Positions 33,413-45,600 of a stretch of DNA of 64,000 nt are shown one piece after another. The notes beneath the pieces are model-generated. The model was not told the DNA's origin. It saw only the letters and a list, made by a program, of their open reading frames with translations, and ran no database searches. The first letter of the stretch is position 1. Each line of letters starts with the position of its first letter. The translations under genes were made by a program, and so were the position numbers. This stretch comes from Trissonchulus latispiculum (lineage: Eukaryota; Nematoda; Enoplea; Enoplida; Ironidae): NCBI GenBank assembly GCA_030248195.1, contig JASAND010020851.1, positions 1 to 64,000 on the forward strand, in the 5' to 3' direction.

Positions 33413-35233
33413 TCATAGGGGTCGCGGCAGCGACCCCTATAATATGTGTGAAAAGTGGCTGGAGACAGTGTAAAATAAGCTGCGCAGAAGCTGCGCAAAA
33501 TCCTGCGCAGATCCTGCGCAGATTTCATGCGCAAATTGTAGAGCACATCGAGTTTAGTATGTCTGTGAAGTTTCAGCCCCGTATCACTTACCGTTAAAAA
33601 GTTGCGCCCCGGACCGGTTATGGCGGCGATGTTTTTTTTTTTTTTCCGGTTTCTCCTATTTGATGGTTGTATTGTACATAATGTTCGCCGCTTTCACGTG
33701 ATCTGCAGCGGTGGGCCAACCTAAAGGGCTATGGGGTCTAGTAGTACCCTCTAAAGAATTTAAGAATCACAACTTTTTTTGCGCCGCAGCTGCGCCACAG
33801 CGCCGCAGTGGCGCCGCAAAGTCGGCTCATAGCGAAAAGTGACCATTTTTGTGGTCGTCGCTCAGGTCGAACGTTACGAGATGGAGCTGATTTCTTTTTA
33901 TATTCAGAAATTACATATATTGAACTAACTAACGGTCCAGGTTGCGTTTCTCTATCACTTCCCTAGCGACCACAGTGGCCCGTCAAAGATGGCGAAAATT
34001 CGAAAAATGAAAAATCGAAATTTCTCGCTATCTATTTAACTTTGAACGCTCAAATCTTCCATACGATGGTTTTCTGGCACGGAGAATCGATTCCCGCAGT
34101 CAGTTTTACCGTCAGACCCACCCATCTTGCTGGGCTGGCTCCACTTTGCCGTCGGGAGGGTCAAGTCGGAAACCGCTTCCTGGAGGTCCATAGTAGGCTT
34201 TACCTGGCCTCTCAAAACTTTATCTATAGGGGTTTTCTGGTGCGCCCAGCTCATTCCCGGTGTTCTTTTTGCCGTAGGACTCATCCATCTTGCTGTGCTG
34301 GTTCCACTTTGCCGTCTGGAGGGTCATGTCGGAAACCGCTTCCTGGAGGTCCATAGTAGGCTCTACCTGGCCTCTCAAAACTTTGTCTATAGGGGTTTTC
34401 TGGTGCGCCCAGCTCATTCCCGGTATCCGTTTTGCCGTCCGACGTACCTATTTTGCTGGGCTGGTTCCACTTTGCCATTTGAAGGGTCAGTCGGGTGGGG
34501 GGTCAACTGGTCGAAAATAAAATTTTTCAAAAGTGGTCAAATTTGGTACCAAATGAAAGCCCTAAGCGAGCTGAGCAACTTTTGTCATAGAACTGCATGC
34601 TCAAAGTGGCTGTAGAGTGCTGTGGTGGGGTGGGGTGGGGACTTAGGCGATTTTCGGTCAAAAATGAAAGTTTTCAAAAGTGGTCAAATTTGGTACCAAA
34701 TGAAAGCCCTAAGCGAGCTGAGTAACTTTTGTCATAGAACTGCATGCTCAAAGTGGCTGTAGAGTGCTGTGGTGGGGTGGGGTGGGGACTTAGGCGATTT
34801 TCGGTCAAAAATGAAAGTTTTCAAAAGTGGTCAAATTTGGTACCAAATGAAAGCCCTAAGCGAGCTGAGTAACTTTTGTCATAGAACTGCATGCTCAAAG
34901 TGGCTGTAGAGTGCTGTGGTGGGGTGGGGTGGGGACTTAGGCGATTTTCGGTCAAAAATGAAAGTTTTCAAAAGTGGACAAATTTGGTATCAAATGAAAG
35001 CCCTAAGTGAGCTGAGCAACTTTTGACATGGAACCATCCACCAATATTTGCTGTGCAAACTTTTGTCCTGTGCCCATGAAACTTTTGTCTTTACTTCTTC
35101 AACCGGAATTTAAAGGATATATATACCTATTTATGTTTATTATATATTTAAAGGATATTTAAAGGATATATATATACGATACAGCCAACACACACATATT
35201 ATCCTCTTTTGTGCGGAGCATTTTTGTTACTTG
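33413..35233 (+). mobile_element. HelA copy 4, non-autonomous Helitron-like element
   Basis: It starts TCATAGG after A and ends CTTG before T. The 163-bp units are marked at 34137, 34300 and 34463. The 147-bp units are marked by TGCATGCTC at 34594, 34741 and 34888. An extra short tandem (AAAGGATATATATA) sits near 35113-35175, just before the tail. Confidence 0.75.
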
Positions 35234-36109
35234 TATGTATATATACGTATACGTATTTTTACAGGTTACTCAATAAATGCAAGGATTTGTAAACGGTTGT
35301 CGAATAAAGCTGTGAGCAAATTCGATAGATGTTTTTGTCGATTTTGTATTTGTACACAATACGAACTCGTTTCACACGGTCTATCTATATATATATATGC
35401 ACGAAAATGTATTTATACGTGGATAAATTCGTTACAGGTGTTTTTGTGGCTAATGTTTTCCTAAGGAAAAGGAATGTCCAAAAACTCTTGGAATCGACTG
35501 AGATTCAACCGGGCTGTTGGTTTTTTCCCTGGCTTTTCTCTAGGTCAAAAAAAGGGGGGGGGGAGTGGGGAGGGAAATAAAATGGGATAAAAATGCGGTA
35601 AAAATTGCGTGTTTTCTACATATTCTGCTACAAGCTTAAAAGTGCTCAAAAATAAAGTTTCAGTACCAGACGATTTTTGACCAAAAAATTCCGGAAAAAT
35701 TTAGAACATTTTGGCCAAAAATCCTTAAAATTTGGCATTTTCTGGGCACCTTACAATGAATGATTGGGGGGGAGCCCAAAAAAGGACCCCCACTAAAGAA
35801 AACCCAGTCTCCCACCAATTGCAGGCTATCCCATTATCCCGGTTATCCCTAAAAATGTTGGTCCTTTTAAATTTTTTAAAGCTTATTCTCTCTTCGTCTT
35901 TAAGCAAATTAGCGTGCCTGACGAACGTTTAGTGCTCCACTTAATGGCTCTATTAATGACTAAAACGGACTATATATACATGTATATGTATATATTCATT
36001 CGTATACGGACCTACTTGTTTGTTCATCATAGTTTGGAATCTGTTCTGCCAGTTTTGTTCAGATTTTCGTGTGGTAGAAAAGGTTGAGATGGCATATACG
36101 TATATATAT
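35234..36109. repeat. AT-rich DNA with a G-run repeat block
   Basis: A G-run family block lies at about 35530-35800 (TTTTCTACATATTCTGCTAC, ATTCCGGAAAAATT). The rest is AT-rich with TA microsatellites. No gene is seen. Confidence 0.5.
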
Positions 36110-36504
36110 TAGGGATCGGATCCGGCTCCGGCCTCGGCTCGGACTCCGGCCGGAATTACGACTTCCGTCTCCGGTTAACCGGAGCCGGAGGCAGAGGTGC
36201 CGGAGCCGGAGTTTGTGCCCAGCACCTAACACTGTTGTTCGTATTTAATTTATATTGAACTATGTCGTCAAATTTTACTCCGTTTAAAATAAAAATGGCA
36301 ATTTTTCAAAAAATTTCGCGCCATGGGCGCGGGTTTTTGTAATTTCGATTTTATTTCTGACTGCGAAAGTAAGTTAGACACCCAATCTGCGTTTAATTAT
36401 GCGTTTATTTATACTTTATCAAGTTATTATTTATTTATACGTATCCTATTATAAGAATATCGTGAATTCATGTTTTCTTTTCTATTTTGAATATCATTGT
36501 TATA

Positions 36505-38330
36505 TCATAGGGGTCGCGGCAGCGACCCCTATAATATGAGTGAAAATGGTCGAATGACCGTGTAAAACAAGGCTGCGCAGAAGTTGCGCAGGTTCCTGCG
36601 CAGATCCTGCGCAGATTATGTGCGCAAAAAATTGTACGTGTCGAGTTTAGTATATTTGCCAAGTTTCATCCCCGTACCACTTTCCGTTAAAAAGTTGTCC
36701 CAAAAATCGCTTACGAAAATTGTGTTTTTTCTTTTTTCCGGTTTCTCGCTTTTGATGTCTCATAAGGGGGTTTTGTAGCTTGAATAACTACAGATAGAAA
36801 AATTTTTGCCTATGAAACCCATATATATTCTTGTAGTACAAATCAAAAATAAGAAAATAAGCTAGTTTTTATGCCTCCCAGAGCCGGAAAAAATTTTTGG
36901 CTGGGGGCCAAAGTCGGCCAAAACGCTAAAATGGCCAAAAAGTATGCTTCAAAGGCGCCTTAATAAGTCAGATTGGGCTATATATGGGGTAATACTGACT
37001 ATATGGTTAAACAGTACACATATCGGGGTCGTTCAAATGCTATATGATTTGCCGTCTCTGTGCGTAATTTTTCGGTACTGGCCGGCCAAGGTTGGTGAAT
37101 TTTGGGTCGAACTTTGAACTTAATTTTTTCGCTTATTTTGCTACATGGGTGGCTCAAATTTTGCATACAAAGGTTTTTTGGGACGGAGAATCGATTCCCG
37201 CTATCAGTTTTGCTGCCCGAGTAGCCCAAGTTGCTGGGCTGGTTCCACTTGACCGTCTGAGGGGTCAGTTCGGTAACCACTTCCTGGAGGTCCATAGTAG
37301 GCTTTATATACTTTGCCTCTCCAAACTTTGTCTATAGGGGTTTTCTGGTGCGCCCAGCTCATTCCCGGTGTCCGTTTTGCCGTCTGACCCACCCATCTTG
37401 CTGTGCTGGTTCCACTTTGCCGTCTGGAGGGTCCGGTCGGTACCGACTTCCGGGAACACCATATAGGACTGTACATAGCCTCTCAAAACATTGTCTATAG
37501 GGGTTTTCTGGTGCGCCCAGCTCATTCCTGGCATCCGTTTTGCCGTCTGACCCACCGATCTTGCTGTGCTGGTTCCACTTTGCCATCTGGAGGGTCAGGT
37601 CGGTGGGAGGTCATGGGGTCAAAAATGAAATTTTCCAAAAGTGGTCAAATTTGGTATCAAATGAAAGCCCTAAGCGAGCTGAGCAACTTTTGTCATAGAA
37701 CTGCATGCTCAAAGTGGCTGTAGAGTGCTGTGGTGGGGTGGGGTGGGGACTTTGGCGATTTTGGGTCAAAAATGAAATTTTCAAAAGTGGTCGAATTTGG
37801 TACCAAATGAAAGCCGTAAGCGAGCTGAGCAACTTTTGTCATAGAACTGCATGCTCAAAGTGGCTGTAGAGTGCTGTGGTGGGGTGGGGTCTTAGGTGAT
37901 TTTGGGTCAAAACTGAAATTTTCCAAAAGTGGTCAAATTTGGTACCAAATGAAAGCCCTAAGTGAGCTGAGCAACTTTTGTCATAGAATTGCATGCTCAA
38001 AGTGGCTGTAGAGTGCTGTGATGGGGTGGGGTGGGAACTAAGGCGATTTTCGGTCAAAAATGAAATTTTTCAAAAGTGGTCTAATTTGGTACCAAATGAA
38101 AACCGTAAGCGAGCTGAGCAACTTTTGTCATAGAATTGCATGCTCAAAGTGGCTGTAGAGTGCTGTCATGGGGTGGGGTGGGAACTTAAACGATTTTCGG
38201 TCAAAAATGATATTTTTCAAAAGTGGTCTAATTTGGTACCAAATGAAAGCCCTGAGCGAGCTGAGCAACATTTGTCATAGAACTGCATCCTCAAAGTGGT
38301 TGTGGAGTGTTGTGGTTGACTTGCTTGCTA
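36505..38330 (+). mobile_element. HelA copy 5, 3' end missing or replaced
   Basis: It starts TCATAGG after A, with a full hairpin and TGCGCA palindromes. The 163-bp units are marked at 37241, 37408 and 37571. The 147-bp type units are marked by TGGCTG at 37715, 37861, 38003 and 38150. The usual GCGGAGCATTTTTGTTACTTG tail is not found, so the right limit is approximate. Confidence 0.6.
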
Positions 38331-38388
38331 CTGTTGAAAGATATCTATACATACCTTCAGGAGCATACATATATAAAATAATAGAAAA

Positions 38389-39154
38389 CAAGAACAAAAA
38401 GTGCTCCTTCGTCGCATGTAAAATACATATGAGTCTTCGTAGGCAGGTTGTACATAAGCAAAAACTAGCCTGTAAAATACATATGAGTTCCGTAGGGAGG
38501 TTGTAAATTAAGGAAAACAAGTTGCAACCGCTTAACATATGAGCCTGTCCTACAACGAGGCTCATATTGGCGTCACAGTGCATTCCACATTAAAGCCTCA
38601 TTAAAGAGCCTCAGCTTCATCCACATTACGGAAAAATGAATAGACGTTGTATATAGCCCAGAAGAAATGGATTGAAGTGAACTACGACTGCTCAAGCTGA
38701 ACTGTACATGCAACCTGATGTTTCCTGAAACACTATGGCACACCTCTAATGCATTCTCGAAACGCTTTCACATTATACACACGCAGAATGCGTTCCCACT
38801 TGGCTGTGAGTCAGAGCGCCTCATGGCGTACCGTATTGAGCATATGCACACTATAATGACTGATCAACAAGCTATGTGAAGGATAATTTGTAATGAAAAG
38901 CTTTATGCAGTAAGTATATATTTATATAAAAGTAAAATATATATCTGCAAATTATTCGTATTATGACATACGCCAATATGAGCCTCGTTGTAGGACAGGC
39001 TCATATGTTAAGCGGTTGCAACTTGTTTTCCTTAATTTACAACCTCCCTACGGAACTCATATGTATTTTACAGGCTAGTTTTTGCTTATGTACAACCTGC
39101 CTACGAAGACTCATATGTATTTTACATGCGACGAAGGAGCACTTTTTGTTCTTG
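38389..39154. mobile_element. Fold-back element with perfect 184-bp arms
   Basis: Arms 38389-38572 and 38971-39154 are exact complements as read, separated by 398 bp. Each arm holds two units of about 55 bp headed GTAAAATACATATGAG. The outer end of each arm reads GTTCTTG before a T, so two Helitron-like 3' ends face outward. Tail sequences resemble the HelA tail (GGAGCACTTTTTGTTCTTG). Confidence 0.85.
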
Positions 39155-39698
39155 TATAACATTTGAATTCATTCATAGGTCCTTGCTAACTGCATTACAG
39201 TAATATATAAACATGGAATGTTTTAGTCATTGTTACGTACTGTCCATTAGAAGAGTGAGGTCTCCTCTCTTATGTATTAAAAGTGATTACAGGGATTTTT
39301 TATATAGCAAATAAACAAAGCCATCTTAACAACGCATATATGAATATACAACAGCACTTAATCCTTAAATATTAACAATATTTTGATAACCATTTTTTTG
39401 TAATGGCCTAAAAATATTGGTCCTTGAAGACTTTCAGCCTAAAGATTGACAATGAAAAAATCCGGCTCCGGCCGGAGTCAACCTGCCTCCGGCTCCGGCC
39501 GGAGCGAAAATCCTTGCTGCGGCCGATCCCTAATATATATACTGGACCAAGTTCAGTTTGTTCAAAAATTGGAAATGTGTCCTTCACGTTGCTGTGCCTA
39601 TTGCCCTCTCACATTTAGCTTCTGAAATCATACATGTATACCACTGAGTTTAACTTGAACCCTAAGTTTTGCAAAAATTGTAGGTTTAGACTTGAGGT

Positions 39699-42600
39699 AT
39701 GAATTTGCCGGTAGACGTGTCCGTGCTGTTGCCCAGCGCTGAGCGGCGGCTGACCCAGGAGGCCAGAACCGTCTTTCAGAGCAAGAGACTTCATCGACAA
39801 CTTTTCATCAACAATAATCCTCCACCTCCCCCTCTTCCCTCGTCAATCTTTGCCCCTATAGGTGGGTTTTAGTCCTCATTCGTCTTGGTTGGTGTATACA
39901 CTTATCATGAAGGTTTATAAATACATAACATATGCATCCCCATATACATACGCTTTGTGAGCTCAGATTGTACAAAAACTCATATCTACAAACGTTAAAA
40001 TCTGTAGAAATGTTTGTGTACGTATATGTTTATTTATGTACATACATGTGCATTTATATATTTGTTTTGTTTAGAGATGAGCGGTGCTGGACTAACTGCA
40101 GAATCTAGTGGTGGAGCTGGCCTCTACGGACCCACTAGTCTAGTCGGTGGTACTGGTGCTACTACTGCTTCTGGCGGGATGATACCAATCCTAGTGAGCA
40201 GTCCTGGTTGTAGCCTCATGGAGTTGTCTGCAACTACTACTACCACTGCTACTACGACAGGAGTGACCAATGGCCCGTTTGCGGGACCCCAGCTGGTTCA
40301 GCGATGTGTGATTGTGACGAAGGATGAGCAGGGTTACGGTCTCACCGTCAGCGGGGATAATCCGGTCTTTGTACAGTCTGTCAAGGAAGGTGAGTCACTT
40401 TAAATTAAAAAACTTTGCCTTTTCTGCTGTCCACTTGTTGCCGTCTGAAATTGGTGCTGATTCCTGAACCATCCTATAAAAGTGCCCCGGCCATCCTCTT
40501 CTAAAATCGCTAGAACCCAGTGGTTCAGGATTATGTATATATGTCGTGGTCTTTTTGCGAAATTGGTATTTTCGCGAAGTTCCCGGTCACATTGAGAAAT
40601 TAGTTTAAACTATGCTCATTTCTGCTACCAGCCCGGTCTTTTCGCGAAAAGACCAAGCGTGTTGGGCTTTTTGCGAAATAATTCAAATCATAACACAATT
40701 TATGAAAACTGATTCATTTATGATGCAAAATTTATGGGGTCTGTTCTGTACTAGCAAACACTTTATTTTTAATTTTTAGTTATCGTGGTTTTAGTGACAG
40801 ACAGTCCGCTAATATTGTTGATATATACTGGCATATATATACCGAAGAACCGACATTGATATCAGTGAAAGTATATACTCGATTCAAAACAAGCGATAAA
40901 GTTATTTTATTTCAAATTTCAAAATTGATCAAACTAATTATTGTTGCAATTTAGTTGACTTTTTGAACGTGTATATACACTTTAAACAATCTTTATACTT
41001 CTCAATACCAAAACAGTATAAATGACAGCATATCACAGTATTAACGAGTACATTTATATCAGGTAGTGCGCGTTAGCGCACTACCTAGAATAAGGAAATT
41101 AAAGGCGTTTGCGGCTTATTGGACACTATTTTTTTAATAAGTCATGGAGTAGTGGACCGATCCGGCTCAAACTTGCTGTGTGAAGAGCCTGTGGGCAGGG
41201 GTACGTGCTGTGAAAATTTCAGTCGGATCGGCCGGGTGGATCTCGAGATATGCAAATTCGGTACTTTGGCCGCTTGACAGTTCTCTCCACTTTTTTCCCA
41301 CCCACCCTAGAGGTCGGGGGACAAAAATTTCTATAAAGTTTTGCTATTTTTGTGGATAGTATCCCCCGCAATTCAGTGCGAATTTTTCTTTTCGACATAG
41401 GTCTGTGTACTCCTAGGATTTTGCGATTTTTGCCCCCCCCCCCCGGAAAAAAACTATGTCCGAAAATTTATTAGCCGATCCCCAGAGAGCAAGGCTCAAA
41501 GCCAGGTACTCATATTGGCTATATAGCATTACCCCAACGTGAAGATCTCCGGGAAGCGGGATGGTACTGCTCGGTGCTCTGTGGCGCCCTGGCCAGGGGT
41601 CACTAGATAACGTGTAAATGCGGGGGTCTGGGCCTACGGAGTAGGCAGCCCTATACATAAGAGTTGCTGTGCTGAGGTTTCGTATTCGAATAGGAACCCC
41701 TATATGGTGAATCTAAATGGCCCATTAGTTTTGCTCTAGCACCTATCCGTGGGGCTGGGGGGTACCCTGATGGAAGTGGACCCCAACCGTGTTGCAAGTG
41801 CAACTTTTGCCTCTTCTGTAGAAAGATCCGCTGCAGGTAGAGCTTTCATATTTGGCGTGGGGGGTGGGCTGCGGGAGGACTACAACGTAGGCTATAGTAG
41901 GTACCGGCCGGACCCCTGTGGCGCCCCTGGCCAGGGGTCCGGACCAGGGTCCGGGCCCAAAATGGCCCAAAATCGATTTTTCCAAAAGTGGCCAAGTTTG
42001 GTATCAAATGAAAGCCCTTGGTGAGGCGAACATTTTTTGTTATTGGAGGACCCCTCCAAGGTGGTCCCAGCGGCCTGTGGCGCCCTGACCAGGGTCCGGA
42101 CCTTGTTTGTAACGATTGTTTGATATTCATTGCATTCAGTCACGCCGGCGACCATATTATAAACATTGCACCGTCACATTGTTCAGTACAGCCCCTTTTG
42201 CGAAATTACTTCATCATCATCATATCTGGGACCAAGCGGTGAGACCATATAGCCGGGCTAAAGGCGCCCGGTACCCCGGAGGAAGTCCAACACCCCGGGA
42301 GGGTCATACCACAGGACGGCCAGGCCTTGGGAGCAGTCGAGGTGGGTACGCCGAATTATCGATTTCCTGGGGCAGCTCAAGATCAAATGCTCGAGCGTTT
42401 CTTCTTCCTGTAGGCAGTCAGGGCAAAGGGGGGAGGGACAGCCAGCTGGATCAATAGTATGCCTGTATTGGGCTAGGAGGAGGGATTTACCAGTTCGCAG
42501 CTGTGAAAGTAGAGTTCGGTGGGCCTTGGGGATGGCCATTTCGCGGTTAGCTGGGACCGGCCCGCGGTCCCCAAATAATATCCTGGATCTGTCGTGGCTC

Positions 42601-45600
42601 AGTCCAGTATGCCATGCCGACGTCGTTTCCCTCCTCAGAACCGCAGTGGCTGTTGGGAGATCGATTGGGACCAGGTCCTGCACCATTCTGCTACCATTTC
42701 TGGCCAGCCTGCCGGCTTTCTCGTTACCTCTCATGCCGCAGTGGCTAGGGACCCACATTATCTGGACCTTTATCTCAGCCTGAGCGAACAGCTCCAGCTG
42801 CTGCCAAAGTCTCTGCTCCAGGTCAGTGGCCGGGAGGCGAAGTCCATTGGAGAGGCGTTCAACTAGGGACAGTGAGTCAGTGTAGATCCGGATCAGACTG
42901 CAGTCAGCAGTGATGCAATTCCTTTGGAGCCATCTGAGCCCTTAGTAGCTGGAGCACACTTTTCCAGATGAAAAACCCAAATGGTTCTGTCTGCCTCTTC
43001 GGTTGTCGATGATGAGCACCCGGCTTCCGCCTTTGCTAGTTCCAGACTCCGCTGAACCGTCCGTCCAGATGTCCAGATCGGCTCTGGGCAGCCTTGAGAT
43101 AGCTTCTGCGCACATGTTTCTTCTTGTATCCGGCGGCAATGATTTCTGGCAGTTCTTCGCTAACGTGGAGTCTGTCTCCACCACCGGTCTGAGTTCCCAA
43201 GGGGGAGTTGGCGGTAGCAGGCAGAGAGGCTGTCGCACGCACTGTTGGAGGCAGGTTTCATTGACGGTTTTACTGACTTCGGTTCTCCAGTTTGGTTGGC
43301 TTTTGAGGGTTCCAAGTCTGACCCCCGGCTGTTCAGCTGCAGCACAGCACCTCAGATTGCTGGGCGGCAGTCGTTGGCTTTTTTCGTAAGCCTTGGCGGA
43401 TAGAAACTGGACACGGGATCTCAGCGGCATTACTCCAGCTTCCATCTGGAGTGCCTCCACAGGAGATGAGTTGTAGCAGCCAGTTATGATCCTGCAAGCC
43501 CGATTTTGGACTTTCTCTGCCGTGTACAGGTGGGTTGGAGCTGCGATGGGCCCCCAGACACCAGCACAGTATTCCAATGCAGATCTGATGAAAGTGATGT
43601 AGACTGACCTGAGGTATTCCTTGGAAAGGCCCCAGTTCTTCCCAGCCAGAGCAGACAGGATCTTGGTTCTAGCCATTGATTTTGACTTCAGTTGCGCGAC
43701 ATGGGGTCCAAAGTTGAGCAGCCGATCGAATGTGACTCCCAGGAAGGTGACAGTTCTTGCAAGGGATAGGGTCATTGCCATATCGCTGATTCAGCTTCCG
43801 GTTGGCTTCGGCGTTGTGGGTGGTGAAGATCATGCTCTCACACTTGCCTACGTTCACGTTGATGTGCCATTTCTGGGACCACTGGAGAAGTGAGTTGAGA
43901 GCTGACTGTAGATTGGACTCGGCAGTTGCTGTGCTGGTGTCCTGCGCCCACAGGGCCAAGTCATCAGCAAACAGGAAGGCTTGTATTCTATTGGGCATGC
44001 CTTCCAGAATATCGTCGATGAAGATTAGGAAGAGCAGTGGGGACAGGCAGCTTCCTTGGGGCACGCCAAGCTGAAGCGGTTTCAGCTTGGTTTTGGAGGA
44101 GTTGATCTTAACACAAGCCCTCCGGTCTGCCAGGAACTGCGAAATTACTTTATCATCTCGACTGATAAGTTATCTCATAAGTCTTTTCATACCAATGAAT
44201 TATACCCACACAAGTTATCTCATAAGCCTTCCCATACCATTATACTCACGCCATAGCGATTGAGTATCTGAGCACTTCACGCGAATAGGGTGGATGGCGA
44301 GAGGCGCCTATTCTGCCCCAGACGCTGGTTTCAATCATTTTAGGCGCTGACTAGATTCCCTATTCTGTACCGAAAAGCTGGTTTCAATAATTTTAAGCGC
44401 TGACTAGATTCCCTATTCTGTATCAAAAGGCTGGTTTCAACCATTTTAAGCGCTGACTAAAAACCTGACTCCACACAGCTATTGGCATTTTTCCGCTTTA
44501 GCCATGTTCCCTATTCTCCCCTTTAACAATGACCGTTAGGGCATTTTCGCTACTAGTAACTGAACTGAATCTACATACGTAAGTTAAGTGAATACGATAA
44601 ATGGTAAAGCCATATGCAAATGTACAAATTCACCAAGTTTACAAAATTGCATCAACAAATTATTTTTACCCGTTATGGAATTTGAAACTAAGATCACTTT
44701 ATCCATTGTTTTGGATCCACTTTATCCATCAAAATTTTATCAAAGCCCCTTAGAACCCATAGTTCAGTACTTATTAGACCTTTTGTCGGGCCTTCAGTAT
44801 ATGCTAGTATAAATCAACAATATTAGCGGACTGTTAGTCAGGAATACTCTGTCTGTCAGTGTCACTAAAACCACGGAAATTAAAAATTAAAAGTATAGTG
44901 TTTGCTAGTACAGAACAGACCCCATAAATTTTGCATCATAAATGAATCAGCTTTCATAAATATTATTATGATCATTTGACTTATTTCGCAAAAAGCCCAA
45001 CACGCTTGGTCTCTTCGCGAAAAGACCGGGCTGGTAGCAGAAATGAGCATAGTTTAAACTAATTTCTCAATGTGACCGGGCACTTCGCGAAAAGACCGAA
45101 ATTGTTGGTCTTTTCGCGAAAAGACCAATGTCGCAAAAAGACCACGACATATATATATGCACCCTAGTTTTCTCTCGTCAACTGCACTGTCGTGCAAGTA
45201 ATCAGCAATCCCACGCGCTGCATTTGCTCGAAAAGTATAAACTTACTTAGGGATCTAAACAAATATGATCTGTGTGTGTCCATTTTCGTACAATCAATGA
45301 ATTTATCATCTGGTCAAAACAGTTTTTACTGGCATCGTTAGATTACAGTGATTCTGTGCTTGAGCAGACCAGACGCTAGTGATTGATTTTTATTACTGGC
45401 GAGTGTTTAAATTTTTGTATTTCAGATGGTGCGGCTGCCAGGGCTGGTGTCCAAGTGGGTGATCGTATCATAAAGGTACGGTTGTTTGTTGGTTTATGAT
45501 GTTAGTTTTTGAGATTGAACCAAAATTGCTTCTGAATGCTAGAAAAGTATGGGGAAATGTGGAAGTTGGATGTCATGTGTAGACAGGCCCGCACCCAGGA

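Larger units (their letters stand above)
36110..39532 (+). mobile_element. hAT-like insertion holding nested elements
   Basis: The ends are TAGGGATCGG and CCGATCCCTA. The 8-bp duplication ATATATAT lies at 36102-36109 and 39533-39540. GGCTCCGGCCGGAG-like sequence sits just inside both ends. The 3.4-kb interior contains HelA copy 5 and a 184-bp inverted repeat. There is no transposase ORF. Because the target is AT-rich, the duplication is weaker evidence than the inverted repeats. Confidence 0.65.
40543..45148 (+). mobile_element. Long-TIR element in RhoGEF intron 2
   Basis: Arms of about 300-345 bp (about 40543-40840 and 44805-45148) are inverted copies starting GTCGTGGTCTTTTTGCGA. The right arm has extra copies of the palindrome GGTCTTTTCG/CGAAAAGACC. 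The flanks are TATATAT on both sides, so the target duplication cannot be fixed. No transposase ORF remains. The interior holds a hairpin-led repeat and a LINE fragment. Class unassigned. Confidence 0.75.

Noticed and set aside
22700..38300. Many 60-213 residue frames in HelA copies (for example SWAHQKTPIDKVLRG on both strands of the family)
   Set aside because: They are open by chance because 147 and 163-bp units are stop-poor. No shared start, no domain, and both strands are open.
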